Below are positions 6,388 to 15,499 of a DNA stretch of 57,377 nt, in pieces. This stretch comes from JAFGXW01 sp964634385 (GTDB lineage: Bacteria; Bacillota_I; Bacilli_A; Izemoplasmatales; Izemoplasmataceae), in contig CAZWIZ010000010.1 in assembly GCA_964634385.1 (NCBI GenBank), forward strand, positions 1 to 57,377, given 5' to 3'. The position numbers were made by a program, and so were the translations under genes. The notes below the pieces were generated by a model, which was not told the DNA's origin, ran no database searches, and saw only the letters and a program-made list of their open reading frames with translations. Each line of letters begins with the position of its first letter. Within the stretch, counting starts at the first letter, position 1.

Positions 6388-7648
6388 TATGTCCACCTAC
6401 CATTTTATTACGAGCAATGATTGTTGAATCTTTTAAAAGACTACTTGCTCTTAAGGTTGTATTTTTACCGTATTTAAAGTTAATATTATCAAGTGATGAA
6501 TGAAGTTTATGATCTTTAATCATCTTATTCATATCTTTAAAAAGATTTAATTGAACGTAATACTCTTCTACTAAGTTTGTTACTCTGATTGTTACCTTGC
6601 GAATTGGTGAATTATTATAAAACTCATCAAACAACGTAATGCAAGCATTATAAATTTCCGCTTCATTATTAGTTGGAAAAGGTAAGGTTAGTTGACGGTT
6701 AAATCCTCCTTTTACTTCTTTCGAATAATTAATTCCAAGATTAATTGTATAAGCTTTTTTATTACCAATCCGTAATCTTTTTGTTACAGTATCAGTCATT
6801 TCCAAAATAATTTGGGTAATAGTATTTCCATTATAATCATGAAAAAGAGTTTGCCCAATTCCATAACTTTTAGAAACAGGTTTATAAACAAGTTTTTCAT
6901 TAATAATAGACATATCAATTCCGTGAGCATGGTAATATAATTCTTCACCCATAATTCCATAATATTTTATTAACTTTTTTAAAGGATAATTGGCTATATC
7001 ACCAACAGTTAATATTCCTAAACGGTTTAAGTTTATTTCCATTTTTTGTCCAATTCCCCACATTTTAGAAAGGGGAGTAATAGGCCAGAGTTTTTTTTCA
7101 ATATCGGCATAGCCCCATTTAGCGATAAAGGTTGGAGATTTTTTACTTTCAAGATCAAGTGCTAATTTACTTAATAGTAAATTGGGACCAATACCACATG
7201 TTGCGGGAATCTTTGTTGTTTTTAAAATATCTTTTAAAATTATTTCCGCCATTTCTATTTCTGTCTTTTTATAAAAGTTAAGATAACTGGTCAAATCTAG
7301 AAAAACTTCATCGATTGAATAAATATGCATATCTTCATAAGATACATACTTTAGATAAATCTCAATGATTTTTGTCGAAAACTCTAAATATTTTTTCATC
7401 CGAGGTTTAGCATAAATAATTGATTTATCATTAGGCAGTTCATATACACGACATCTACTTTTAACACCTCGTCTTTTAAGGTAAGGAGTTACAGCTAAAA
7501 CAATACTACCATTCGAACGAGTTTTATCAGCCACTACAAGAGGTGTTGTAAAAGGATTTAATCCTCTTAAAACGCACTCTACAGAAGCATAAAAGCTCTT
7601 TAGATCAATACATATAATTTTTTTATGAATTTGATATTGTTCTAACAT
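6380..7648 (-). CDS. Y-family DNA polymerase (UvrX/DinB-like, translesion)
   Basis: A 422-residue error-prone polymerase. The catalytic aspartate lies in CIDLKSFYASVE (D15) and the acidic pair in YSIDEVFLDL (D113, E114). Helix-hairpin-helix residues around MWGIG follow, and then the little finger domain. Two sequences resemble beta-clamp binding motifs: QLTLPF and, near the C-terminus, a canonical QLNLF. With the following yolD-like gene this is the UvrX/YolD pair known from Bacillus and its prophages. I see no LexA-like operator upstream. The start at 7648 has AGGTGG 8 bases before it. Confidence 0.88.
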   Translation of the reverse strand: MLEQYQIHKKIICIDLKSFYASVECVLRGLNPFTTPLVVADKTRSNGSIVLAVTPYLKRRGVKSRCRVYELPNDKSIIYAKPRMKKYLEFSTKIIEIYLKYVSYEDMHIYSIDEVFLDLTSYLNFYKKTEIEMAEIILKDILKTTKIPATCGIGPNLLLSKLALDLESKKSPTFIAKWGYADIEKKLWPITPLSKMWGIGQKMEINLNRLGILTVGDIANYPLKKLIKYYGIMGEELYYHAHGIDMSIINEKLVYKPVSKSYGIGQTLFHDYNGNTITQIILEMTDTVTKRLRIGNKKAYTINLGINYSKEVKGGFNRQLTLPFPTNNEAEIYNACITLFDEFYNNSPIRKVTIRVTNLVEEYYVQLNLFKDMNKMIKDHKLHSSLDNINFKYGKNTTLRASSLLKDSTIIARNKMVGGHNG

Positions 7649-7724
7649 GTATAACACCACCTATCTAGGATATTAAGTCTATTATATGTTTATTAAATTT
7701 TCTTTTCAAGTATACTGTTTTAAC

Positions 7725-7763
7725 AAAAAGACTCAAAAGACAACTGTTGGTTGTCTTTTGAGT
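7725..7763 (-). terminator. Terminator after the phospholipase C-like gene
   Basis: Perfect 14-base arms ACTCAAAAGACAAC (7731-7744) and GTTGTCTTTTGAGT (7750-7763) with a 5-base loop. On the minus strand a CUUUUUG tract follows. Confidence 0.8.
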
Positions 7764-7804
7764 TTATTAAAAAAATTATAAAAAAAAGCAACTTTCTTAG
7801 TTGC

Positions 7805-8755
7805 TTATTTTCGATAAATATTAAAATATTTAAAAGGTAAATCCTGGTCACAATTAATTCCTGTATTATAAGATAAGTTAGTAAATAACTTAGTTAGGTC
7901 AACAACCTTATCTTCAAATAAATATAATGATACTTCTTTAATAATATTAGTAGCCATTTCTTCTGCTTGGTCATACAAGTCTATTACTGAATAGTTATAT
8001 TGTTCGTTTGTGATTGGATGAAACCACTTCTTTTTTTCTGAATTATGAAAATCGTAATTTTCTAAATGGTTGTAGAAAGGAATGTCAGCAAAAAACATAT
8101 CATTTTTTTTATTAAATATATCAATCACTTTAAAAATCAGTTTTTTGATTCCTAAGGGGTCTCTTACAAAATGTTTTAAATTCCAATACATTTTTTGACT
8201 GCTTATTAGATACATTACTCCACCATGTTTTTTACCATAAGTTTTTTCCAAAGCATAATCAATTATTTTCATTGTTGAAAGAGGAGCGGTATTAAGTGGA
8301 TAAGATTTTTTATATAGTTTAATATGCTTATGATTAATTCCTAAGTCTTTTTCAATCAATAAGGCATCAATAGAACGCTCAAACTTTAAATGAAGACCAC
8401 GATAACTATGAGTGGTAATATCATCCTTTTCATATTTTCCGACATGATAATAAACATAAGGATGAATTTTAACATCTAAACAGTAGTGACATATAAATCC
8501 AACTAAGAAAGAGTATGTATCTTTTTCTAAGTTATTTTTAACATAGTCAATCATATTAAAAAAGAATTTATCAGTATCTTTATTATGCATTAAATCGGCA
8601 TATCTTCGATATTCTAAAAAATCTTTACTAAAAAAATTATAATATAATGGATCTGGTCCTTGAGCAGCAAGAAAAACAATTTTCTCATTAAAATCATAAT
8701 TTATTTTACTTATTACTTGTTCTGCAAGTTTTGTATGCATATAAATGTCTGCCAT
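7805..8755 (-). CDS. Zinc-dependent phospholipase C family protein (intracellular)
   Basis: A 316-residue protein of the zinc-dependent phospholipase C-like family common in Firmicutes. Signs are the N-terminal MxxHxxLAEQV, AAQGPDPLYY (residues 31-40) and GFICHYCLDVKIHPYVYY (about 86-103), with His and Asp residues spaced to bind metals. There is no signal peptide, so it acts inside the cell, and the true substrate is unknown. The gene is monocistronic or ends a transcript: a strong terminator follows it. The ATG is preceded by a GGAGAT site. Confidence 0.8.
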   Translation of the reverse strand: MADIYMHTKLAEQVISKINYDFNEKIVFLAAQGPDPLYYNFFSKDFLEYRRYADLMHNKDTDKFFFNMIDYVKNNLEKDTYSFLVGFICHYCLDVKIHPYVYYHVGKYEKDDITTHSYRGLHLKFERSIDALLIEKDLGINHKHIKLYKKSYPLNTAPLSTMKIIDYALEKTYGKKHGGVMYLISSQKMYWNLKHFVRDPLGIKKLIFKVIDIFNKKNDMFFADIPFYNHLENYDFHNSEKKKWFHPITNEQYNYSVIDLYDQAEEMATNIIKEVSLYLFEDKVVDLTKLFTNLSYNTGINCDQDLPFKYFNIYRK

Positions 8756-8764
8756 TATTATCTC

Positions 8765-9658
8765 CTATTCTAAAGTATCAAGATATTCTTGAAAATATGT
8801 TGGTAATTCTGAATCAAATTCAATATATTTTTTTGTTTTAGGATGTATAAATCCTAATGTTTTAGCGTGAAGAAATTGCCCATGTTTCGTTTCAGTTTTA
8901 CGCCTACCGTATTTTGGGTCTCCTACAACTGGGAACCCTATATAATCTAAATGAACACGGATTTGATGTGTTCTTCCTGTTTCAAGAACACATTCAATTA
9001 AAGTGTATTTAGTATATCTTGTTAAAACCTTAAAATTAGTAATTGACGTTTTTCCTTTTTCTGTTACCGCCATTCTTTGACGATTTTTAGGGTCTCTTCC
9101 AATAGGAGCATTAATTTTTCCTAAATTGTGGGGAATTACACCTTCAACTAAAGCTATATATTTTCTTGTAACTGTTTTATTTTTCATTTGCTCTGATAAG
9201 TCCGCTAAAGCTTTATCTGTTTTAGCAACAACTAATAACCCACTTGTTTCTTTATCAATACGGTGTACAATTCCAGGACGAACTTCTCCTTTAATAGCTT
9301 TAAAATCCTTAACGTGATAAAGAAGAGCATTTACTAATGTTCCAGTTTGATTTCCTGCTCCCGGATGAACTACTAAATGATGATCTTTATTAACAATTAA
9401 TAAATCTTCATCTTCGTAAATAATATCAATATCAATATCTTCAGCTTGAAGCATAAATTCTTTTTCTGCCATTTCTTCTACTGTGATTATGTCATCCACT
9501 TTTACTTTATAGTTAGCTTTAACAATTATTTCGTTAACTAAAACACTACCATCTTTAATCATCGCTTGAATCTTGCTACGTGAATCTTCTAAAACATCAG
9601 CTAATAATTTATCAATTCTTTCTAAATTATTAGCTTGTTCAACCTTTATTTTTATCAT
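8765..9658 (-). CDS. rluD: RluD-family 23S rRNA pseudouridine synthase
   Basis: A 297-residue enzyme that isomerises uridines in large-subunit rRNA. Residues 1-65 form an S4 RNA-binding domain. The catalytic core has HRIDKETSGLLVVAK with catalytic D135, and GRTHQIRVH further on. The start at 9658 follows GGAGG by 9 bases; the frame extends further upstream inside lspA, but without a ribosome site. It overlaps the end of lspA by 20 bases, an lspA-rluD order found in many Firmicutes. RluD and similar paralogues (YlyB, YjbO) cannot be told apart by sequence alone. Confidence 0.9.
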   Translation of the reverse strand: MIKIKVEQANNLERIDKLLADVLEDSRSKIQAMIKDGSVLVNEIIVKANYKVKVDDIITVEEMAEKEFMLQAEDIDIDIIYEDEDLLIVNKDHHLVVHPGAGNQTGTLVNALLYHVKDFKAIKGEVRPGIVHRIDKETSGLLVVAKTDKALADLSEQMKNKTVTRKYIALVEGVIPHNLGKINAPIGRDPKNRQRMAVTEKGKTSITNFKVLTRYTKYTLIECVLETGRTHQIRVHLDYIGFPVVGDPKYGRRKTETKHGQFLHAKTLGFIHPKTKKYIEFDSELPTYFQEYLDTLE

Positions 9659-10124
9659 GAATAATATCCTCCAATAAAATGTCGTATCCGAATAACAACA
9701 CTCCAATTACTAAACACATGTCAGCTACATTGAAAATTGGAAAATCATATCCGAAAATATAAAAATCCAAAAAATCAACAACTTCTTGAAATAATATTCG
9801 ATCAATAAAATTACCGATTGCTCCAGCAATTAAAAGAGATACCGCAATTGAATAAACTTTTTTATTTTTAAAATCTACTTCCTTTATTAAAAAATAGAAT
9901 AATACAAAAGCAATGAAAGTTATAAAATAAAACACAAACATTTGCCCAGTTAGTATTCCCCAAGCACCACCAGTATTACGGTGAGAACTAATTAAGAAGA
10001 AATTATTAATTACAGTAAAACTTTCACCAAGATTCATTATTCTAACAATGAGTTGCTTTGTTAATTGATCAATAAAGATTAGTAATAAAATTGTAGTTAT
10101 CATAATATAATTATCTTTTTTCAT
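9639..10124 (-). CDS. lspA: Lipoprotein signal peptidase (signal peptidase II)
   Basis: A 161-residue membrane aspartyl protease that removes signal peptides from prolipoproteins. Four hydrophobic segments are visible. The conserved blocks are present: HRNTGGAWGIL (49-59), GAIGNFIDRI (101-110) and FPIFNVADMCLVIG (128-141), giving catalytic D108 and D135. It starts one base inside the previous gene's end and overlaps rluD at its 3' end, so it belongs to a tight operon with the Lon-like protease upstream. Its presence implies lipid-anchored proteins. Confidence 0.95.
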   Translation of the reverse strand: MKKDNYIMITTILLLIFIDQLTKQLIVRIMNLGESFTVINNFFLISSHRNTGGAWGILTGQMFVFYFITFIAFVLFYFLIKEVDFKNKKVYSIAVSLLIAGAIGNFIDRILFQEVVDFLDFYIFGYDFPIFNVADMCLVIGVLLFGYDILLEDIIHDKNKG

Positions 10125-10498
10125 TATAAAACACCTTTCATATAAGCGTAGCCTAAGCCAGCTAAAAACAATATAGAAATAATTATTGATGATATTATGG
10201 TAAGCATTAATAGCAAATGCGTATAATTAAATTTTGTGAGTTTATCTTGATAATTCTTAAGAGTAACAATGATAATATAATTTGAAAAACCTCCTAAGAT
10301 AATAAGTAAAAAATATAAAACTATTAAAATATAAATAAAGTGATAATAATAAAGTGGAGCGATGTTAACTGTCAATGCTCCTAGTAAGATAGCTGGGAAG
10401 AAAAAGAAAATTGCTCCAGTTAAAAAACTTTTAAAAATCTCAATCTTTTCAAATAAATGATTTAATTCTTTTAAAACAGAATGTTTTTTATCATTCAT
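10124..10498 (-). CDS. Small membrane protein between Lon-like protease and lspA
   Basis: A 124-residue protein with hydrophobic segments at about residues 22-45, 50-75 and 92-118 (three or four spans) after a charged N-terminus. The start at 10498 follows GAGGTG and overlaps the TGA of the protease gene by 8 bases, so the two are probably translationally coupled. I do not recognise the family. The tight coupling to a membrane-anchored protease upstream and lspA downstream hints at a role in envelope protein processing, which is only inference. Confidence 0.6.
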   Translation of the reverse strand: MNDKKHSVLKELNHLFEKIEIFKSFLTGAIFFFFPAILLGALTVNIAPLYYYHFIYILIVLYFLLIILGGFSNYIIIVTLKNYQDKLTKFNYTHLLLMLTIISSIIISILFLAGLGYAYMKGVL

Positions 10499-11519
10499 TT
10501 GAATCACCTCGAGTGTAATTATTAAGGAATTCAAGTGCTTCATCAAAAGTACTAACTCCAACTAAGAGCATATCAGTATTTAATGTATTAAGCACTTTTA
10601 ATGCTTTAATATAATTATCATTATCATCATCACTTAAATGCGGAACAAAAAAGAGATCAATGTTATTTAACGTAGCAGTAATAATTTTTTGTTCAACACC
10701 ACCAATCGGTCCAACATTACCATCAATATCAATTGTTCCGGTTCCTGCTATTTTCAGATTAGTTTCAATGTTAGAAGCCGTAAGACTATAATAGACAAAC
10801 AAAGCTTGCATAAGCCCACCACTTGGTCCTCCGGTATTCGTTTTCACTATTTCAATATTAACTCTATCATCTTTATTAATAATTTCTGTATAGTATTTAA
10901 GATATATTCCAAATGAGCAAGTTTCATCATCATGAAGATTGTTAACTGCACTCACAGATAATATTTCATCATCTCTAATAATCTTAAAAACTGCAGTATC
11001 ACCACAAGCGATATTATTAAGAGTCGTTTCAAGATCGCTACTTCCGTTTACTTCTAAAATCTTATCACCTATTTCTAATGAATTAGGTGATAAATAATCA
11101 TATATTAAATAAACTGTTAGATAAGAATTATAATCTATATTATAATTAGAATTTTGAATTCCAACAACGATACTTGTAGAAAGCGAATTATCTTTCATCA
11201 AATAATCCATTGTATTTAAATCATCAAGATTAATATGATTATAATATTCAGGAAATTCCCTTACAGTTATTTTATTATCTAAGTTTCCTAATAAATATTG
11301 TAATACTGTTACCTTATCAACTACCATAACACTTGTTGTATGAAAAGTATTCTCAGTATTATATCCTCCTTCAATAATTAAAAAGGTATCAATATTGTCA
11401 GTAAGTCCAGGAGCAATTAATGAATACTCTATTTGATAAATACTAATAGACATTAATGGAATAAATAGAACTAAAAAAGCAATTATATAATATTTATATT
11501 TAATAAAGGTCTTTTTCAT
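10491..11519 (-). CDS. Lon-like PDZ-S16 membrane protease (YlbL/SepM type)
   Basis: A 342-residue protein with an N-terminal membrane anchor (residues 10-30), a PDZ domain (~135-190) and a C-terminal S16 protease domain. The catalytic dyad is visible: S233 in TGGPSGGLM and K278 in GGVEQKI. Relatives include B. subtilis YlbL and streptococcal SepM, which trims a competence pheromone outside the cell (family knowledge). The active domain should be extracytoplasmic. It is coupled to the small membrane gene downstream and lies 2 bases after the dCMP deaminase gene. Confidence 0.88.
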   Translation of the reverse strand: MKKTFIKYKYYIIAFLVLFIPLMSISIYQIEYSLIAPGLTDNIDTFLIIEGGYNTENTFHTTSVMVVDKVTVLQYLLGNLDNKITVREFPEYYNHINLDDLNTMDYLMKDNSLSTSIVVGIQNSNYNIDYNSYLTVYLIYDYLSPNSLEIGDKILEVNGSSDLETTLNNIACGDTAVFKIIRDDEILSVSAVNNLHDDETCSFGIYLKYYTEIINKDDRVNIEIVKTNTGGPSGGLMQALFVYYSLTASNIETNLKIAGTGTIDIDGNVGPIGGVEQKIITATLNNIDLFFVPHLSDDDNDNYIKALKVLNTLNTDMLLVGVSTFDEALEFLNNYTRGDSNE

Positions 11520-11521
11520 TA

Positions 11522-11992
11522 TTATTTAATCAACTTAATATCAATCTTTTCCATTTTACGATAAATTATTTTAGCACTATCAAACATTCTTCTTGAAGCA
11601 GTAAAAGAATCTTGATCATGATATTTATCTTCTAAATAAACAAGTTCTTTTATGCCACTTTGGATAATTAGTTTAGCACAATCATTACACGGAAATAGTG
11701 TCACATATAAAGTTGAATTATCTAAGCTTACTGTAGAATTTAAAATAGCATTAGGTTCAGCATGAACTACATACGGATATTTTGTATTTAACCAATCTCC
11801 TTTTTTTACCCATGGAAAAGTATCATCTTCTACGCCATATGGAAAACCATTATAACCAATTCCAATAATTCTTTTCTTTTGATTAACAATACAAGCTCCA
11901 ACTTGTGTATGAGGATCTTTACTGCGCATCGCGGAAAGTAGCGCAACACCCATAAAGTATTCATCCCACGAGATATAGTCTTTTCTTTTCAT
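11522..11992 (-). CDS. Deoxycytidylate (dCMP) deaminase
   Basis: A 156-residue zinc enzyme converting dCMP to dUMP for dTMP synthesis. The zinc and catalytic signature is HAE (H77, E79) and PCNDC (C102, C105). The N-terminal SWDEYFMGVA and DPHTQVGACIV blocks are typical of ComEB-like dCMP deaminases. It fits between the Lon-like protease and psuG on one strand. ComEB in Bacillus is named for its place in the competence operon, but here it is not in one. Confidence 0.9.
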   Translation of the reverse strand: MKRKDYISWDEYFMGVALLSAMRSKDPHTQVGACIVNQKKRIIGIGYNGFPYGVEDDTFPWVKKGDWLNTKYPYVVHAEPNAILNSTVSLDNSTLYVTLFPCNDCAKLIIQSGIKELVYLEDKYHDQDSFTASRRMFDSAKIIYRKMEKIDIKLIK

Positions 11993-12006
11993 AATTTATT
12001 TCCCCT

Positions 12007-12924
12007 TTATTTCAATTTATTTAATTCTACACTTATTTCACTAGCTAGTTTACAGTTACTGTAAACTAGTTGAATATTTGATTTTAAAGAATCACCCTTT
12101 GTTATTTCCGCTATTTTAGCAAGTAAATAAGGAGTAGTTTCTTTCCCTTTTATTCCTAATTTATTCATTTCAATAATAGCTTCGCTAATTGCTTTTTCGA
12201 TAATATCTTTATCCATTGAGTACTTTTTACTTATTGGATTAGCAACAAGCATTCCTCCTGGTAATTCAAGTTTTACTTGCGCATGAAAAACAGAAGCAAT
12301 TTCAGAAGGTGTATCAATTCTAAAATTTACTAAATAATCGGATTCTCTTGTGTAAAAAGCTGGCAAAGTATTTGTAGTATATCCAATAACTGGGACACCT
12401 TTTGTTTCTAAATACTCCATTGTTAATCCTAAATCTAAAATAGCTTTAGCACCAGCGCAAACAACTAAAACTGGTGTTTGAGCGAGTTCTTCCAAATCAG
12501 CTGAAATATCAAAAGTAGTTTCAGCATTACGATGTACTCCACCAATTCCACCTGTTGCGAAAACAGAAATATTAGCTAAATTTGCGATATAACTTGTTGC
12601 GGAAACAGTCGTCGCTCCATCAATCTTATTAGCAATATTATAAGCAATATCTCTTCTTGATGTTTTAATAATCTCGAGTCCTTTTTTACCTAGAAAATCA
12701 ATTTCTTTGCTACTAAGTCCTACTTTTAGTTTTCCATTAAGAATAGCTATTGTAGCCGGGATACTTCCATTATCTCGAACAATCTTTTCACATTCTAATG
12801 CTGTTTCAACATTTTGAGGATATGGCATTCCATGCGAAATAATTGTTGATTCGAGTGCAACAATAGGTAAGTTATTTTTCAATGCTTTTTCTACTTCTTT
12901 ACTATATTCAATATAATTATTCAT
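12007..12924 (-). CDS. psuG: Pseudouridine-5'-phosphate glycosidase
   Basis: A 305-residue enzyme that splits pseudouridine 5'-phosphate into uracil and ribose 5-phosphate. The family blocks ALESTIISHGMPYPQN, GLEIIKTSRRDI and FATGGIGGVHR are all present, and the length matches the family. It overlaps psuK by 8 bases; the pair forms the standard pseudouridine breakdown route, with psuK acting first. This allows salvage of uracil from modified RNA, alongside the pseudouridine synthase gene nearby. Confidence 0.95.
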   Translation of the reverse strand: MNNYIEYSKEVEKALKNNLPIVALESTIISHGMPYPQNVETALECEKIVRDNGSIPATIAILNGKLKVGLSSKEIDFLGKKGLEIIKTSRRDIAYNIANKIDGATTVSATSYIANLANISVFATGGIGGVHRNAETTFDISADLEELAQTPVLVVCAGAKAILDLGLTMEYLETKGVPVIGYTTNTLPAFYTRESDYLVNFRIDTPSEIASVFHAQVKLELPGGMLVANPISKKYSMDKDIIEKAISEAIIEMNKLGIKGKETTPYLLAKIAEITKGDSLKSNIQLVYSNCKLASEISVELNKLK

Positions 12925-13816
12925 CTATTTCGTCCACCTTTTCTATTGATAATAAATTGTTTGTTGAATTATTCGATAATAATGTAAGATATGCTAGTTT
13001 TTTAGAATATTCTAGACTCTCTTGGTTAGTTAATTGATGTATCATTCCATGAATAAAGCCACTTAGAAATGCATCTCCTGCGCCTGAAGCGTTAACAATC
13101 TCATTTATTGGGATAGGAGATATTGATAATATCTCCGTTTTTATCGCAAGTTTTATTTCTTTATCCTGATTTGTTAATAATACTTTAGATACTCCTTTTT
13201 TCAATATCTTTTTTAATTGAAGATCAATATTATCTTCACTAATTAATTTATCTAACTCTAGTTGATTCACTTTAAGAAGATCAATATATTGAAGTAACTG
13301 TGAAATTTTAGTAACTTTTTTAGTGCTTACGGCGTCCATGACAATTATTTTATATTGATATTTAATTAATAAGTACTCAATTGCTTCAATTGTTAAGTTA
13401 TTATCTATAACTAAAATATCAAAAGAATCAATATAACTATTTTTTGTTTTCAAATATGAAATATCTAGTTTTTGTAAAATGTCCATATCATTTATTCCTA
13501 AAAATAAATCATTTTCTTTATCCATCACTCCTAAATAAACACTATTTGTCATGTTTTTTAAAAATAAGCTTTCTTTTATTTCAATACCCATATCTTCTAA
13601 ACTATTTTTAGCACTTAAAGAGAAATAATCATCACCAAAAATAGATAAAAAAGAAACAGGATTGTTCATTTTATTAAGATTTTCAGCAATATTTCTCGCA
13701 ACTCCTCCAAAAGCAATATGGATTTTTGCTAAATTAGAGTCATGAAGAAGATAGTCATCTTGTGTTTTAGCGAAAATATCAATATTTTGAGCACCAATTA
13801 TTAAAACTTTCAACAT
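12917..13816 (-). CDS. psuK: Pseudouridine kinase (PfkB family)
   Basis: A 299-residue PfkB-type sugar kinase. The N-terminal FGGVARNIAENL and the C-terminal NASGAGDAFLSGFIHG (with the catalytic Asp) mark the family. Its overlap with psuG gives the specific call of pseudouridine kinase. The start is ATG 13816 behind AGGTGA; the in-frame GTG at 13825 lies in that ribosome site. It begins 9 bases after msrA. Without the neighbour it could only be called a PfkB kinase. Confidence 0.9.
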   Translation of the reverse strand: MLKVLIIGAQNIDIFAKTQDDYLLHDSNLAKIHIAFGGVARNIAENLNKMNNPVSFLSIFGDDYFSLSAKNSLEDMGIEIKESLFLKNMTNSVYLGVMDKENDLFLGINDMDILQKLDISYLKTKNSYIDSFDILVIDNNLTIEAIEYLLIKYQYKIIVMDAVSTKKVTKISQLLQYIDLLKVNQLELDKLISEDNIDLQLKKILKKGVSKVLLTNQDKEIKLAIKTEILSISPIPINEIVNASGAGDAFLSGFIHGMIHQLTNQESLEYSKKLAYLTLLSNNSTNNLLSIEKVDEIDE

Positions 13817-13825
13817 AATCTTCAC

Positions 13826-14311
13826 CTACTTTATTTTTGTGTAACTATTTAAATCAATGTGACAATAACCATCTTGATTTTTTTCTAAATAATTTTGATG
13901 ATATTCTTCAGCGGGATAAAATATTAGTCCTGTAGCTAATTCAATTACAATATTTTTTTGATATTCTTTTTGTTTAATTTGGAAATAATTTTTAATAAAT
14001 GCTTCTTGATCATTATTAAAATTATAGATTCCAGTACGATATTGAATACCAATATCGTTTCCTTGTTTGTTAATTGAAGTTGGATCTACAATATTAAAGA
14101 AATGATCTAAAAGTTTTTTTAACGGAATGATTTTCGAGTCATATGTAACCATAACGGCTTCAGCATGACCTGAAAAATTACAAACTTGTTCATAAGTTGG
14201 TTGTCCCTTACCATTAATATATCCGGTAGTTGTTTTTATAACACCATTAAGCTGTTTGAAATATGCTTCTACTCCCCAAAAACATCCTCCAGCCATAACA
14301 ATTGTTTTCAT
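13826..14311 (-). CDS. msrA: Peptide methionine sulfoxide reductase A
   Basis: A 161-residue repair enzyme reducing methionine-S-sulfoxide. The catalytic GGCFWG motif starts at residue 8 (Cys10). TTGYINGKGQPTYEQVC and YHQNYLEKN follow as expected. It lacks a fused MsrB domain. It lies between tcdA and psuK on the same strand with short spacing. It gives oxidative-damage repair to a likely anaerobe. Confidence 0.95.
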   Translation of the reverse strand: MKTIVMAGGCFWGVEAYFKQLNGVIKTTTGYINGKGQPTYEQVCNFSGHAEAVMVTYDSKIIPLKKLLDHFFNIVDPTSINKQGNDIGIQYRTGIYNFNNDQEAFIKNYFQIKQKEYQKNIVIELATGLIFYPAEEYHQNYLEKNQDGYCHIDLNSYTKIK

Positions 14312-14348
14312 TATTTATCCTCCAATTATTCGATAAAATAATTTTTGA

Positions 14349-15032
14349 TTATTCAATAATTTTATTTATAATATAACTTGCTGCAAGTATTCCTGCAGCT
14401 GGTGGTACCAACGATGAAGATGCCGGTGCACGTTTTGTTGTATCTTGACTATGTGGCTCTTCTTTTGAGTAAATAACTGGAACTTTTCCTTTTATATTTT
14501 CTTTACGAAGTTTAACACGAATAATTTTAGCTAAAGGATCATAACTTGTTTTTGTTATTTCTGATATTTCTAACAATTCTGGATGAAGTTTATTTCCTTG
14601 TCCCATTACAGAAATAAAAGGAATATGACGGTTTAAACATTCTTTAATAATATCTATTTTAAACGTAACGGTATCAATCGCATCTATAACGTAATCAATT
14701 TTATGATTAAAGATTTTATTTTTTGTTTCTAAATTATAGAAAGTATGATATGCAGTTATTCTTAAGTCTTTATTAATATCTAAAAGTCTTTTTTTAGTTA
14801 CTGTTGTCTTAGGTATTCCTATTGTAGAATGTAATGCAATAATTTGACGATTAATATTCGATTCATCAACTATATCTTGATCAACAATAATTATTTCCCC
14901 AACTCCACTTCTAACAAGTGATTCAACCGCATGGCCACCAACGCCACCGAGGCCAATAACTAAAACACTACTTTTTTGGAGTAGTTCAAACTTTTCTTTT
15001 CCAATTAATTGAATAGTTTTCTTAAAAATCAT
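14349..15032 (-). CDS. tcdA: tRNA threonylcarbamoyladenosine dehydratase (cyclic t6A)
   Basis: A 227-residue E1/MoeB-like enzyme that cyclises t6A37 in tRNAs using ATP. The nucleotide-binding GLGGVGGHAVESLVRSG block (from ~residue 27), the D-x-D-x-V-x-x-S-N-x-N-R-Q segment and the C-terminal APASSSLVPPAAG block identify TcdA/YgdL. The ATG at 15032 follows AGGGTG; an in-frame GTG at 15041 is part of that site. The window also encodes MtaB, which modifies the same tRNA base in other tRNAs. Confidence 0.92.
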   Translation of the reverse strand: MIFKKTIQLIGKEKFELLQKSSVLVIGLGGVGGHAVESLVRSGVGEIIIVDQDIVDESNINRQIIALHSTIGIPKTTVTKKRLLDINKDLRITAYHTFYNLETKNKIFNHKIDYVIDAIDTVTFKIDIIKECLNRHIPFISVMGQGNKLHPELLEISEITKTSYDPLAKIIRVKLRKENIKGKVPVIYSKEEPHSQDTTKRAPASSSLVPPAAGILAASYIINKIIE

Positions 15033-15045
15033 ATTAATCACCCTG

Positions 15046-15072
15046 ACAAAAATGACTACCTAAGTAGTCATT
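15046..15072 (-). terminator. Terminator after the 142-residue membrane protein gene
   Basis: ATGACTAC (15052-15059) pairs with GTAGTCAT (15064-15071) around a 4-base loop; UUUUUG follows on the minus strand. The hairpin overlaps the stop codon region. Confidence 0.7.
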
Positions 15073-15499
15073 ATCTTCTTAATAAATTTACGTTAAAGTA
15101 TTTTTGACCTACTATAAAGAGGATTAAATATGCAAATAGAAACAACGGAATAGTAACGTGTGGTACATAAAATAATAATCCACCTAAATAAATAAATAAA
15201 ATTGCAATTCCTAATACTCCAAAAGTAACAATAACAATCAAAATTAAAAACTCTTTTTGATATGATGGTTTTAATTTTCTTCTGTATTGTTCTCTTGTAG
15301 TTAAAAGATAGGTAAGTCCAATTGCAAAAACAATAATTGTAATACTACCAGCAATTAAAATTATATTATTAATGCTAGTATAATTATATAAATCAAAAAT
15401 ATACGAAATAACTAGCAAAATGGGAACTAGAAAAAAACAAAATGTATAAAATAATATTAAGTTTATTTGGAAAAGATTATAAATCTTTTTTCTTTTCAT
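15071..15499 (-). CDS. Four-span membrane protein of unknown function
   Basis: A 142-residue protein with four clear hydrophobic helices (about residues 11-33, 43-65, 85-107 and 112-135) and a basic loop in the middle (TTREQYRRKLKPSYQK). There is no motif that I recognise. It follows the AI-2E-family permease gene with a one-base overlap, which suggests coupled translation, and it ends at a terminator. A role with the permease is possible but unproven. Confidence 0.65.
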   Translation of the reverse strand: MKRKKIYNLFQINLILFYTFCFFLVPILLVISYIFDLYNYTSINNIILIAGSITIIVFAIGLTYLLTTREQYRRKLKPSYQKEFLILIVIVTFGVLGIAILFIYLGGLLFYVPHVTIPLFLFAYLILFIVGQKYFNVNLLRR

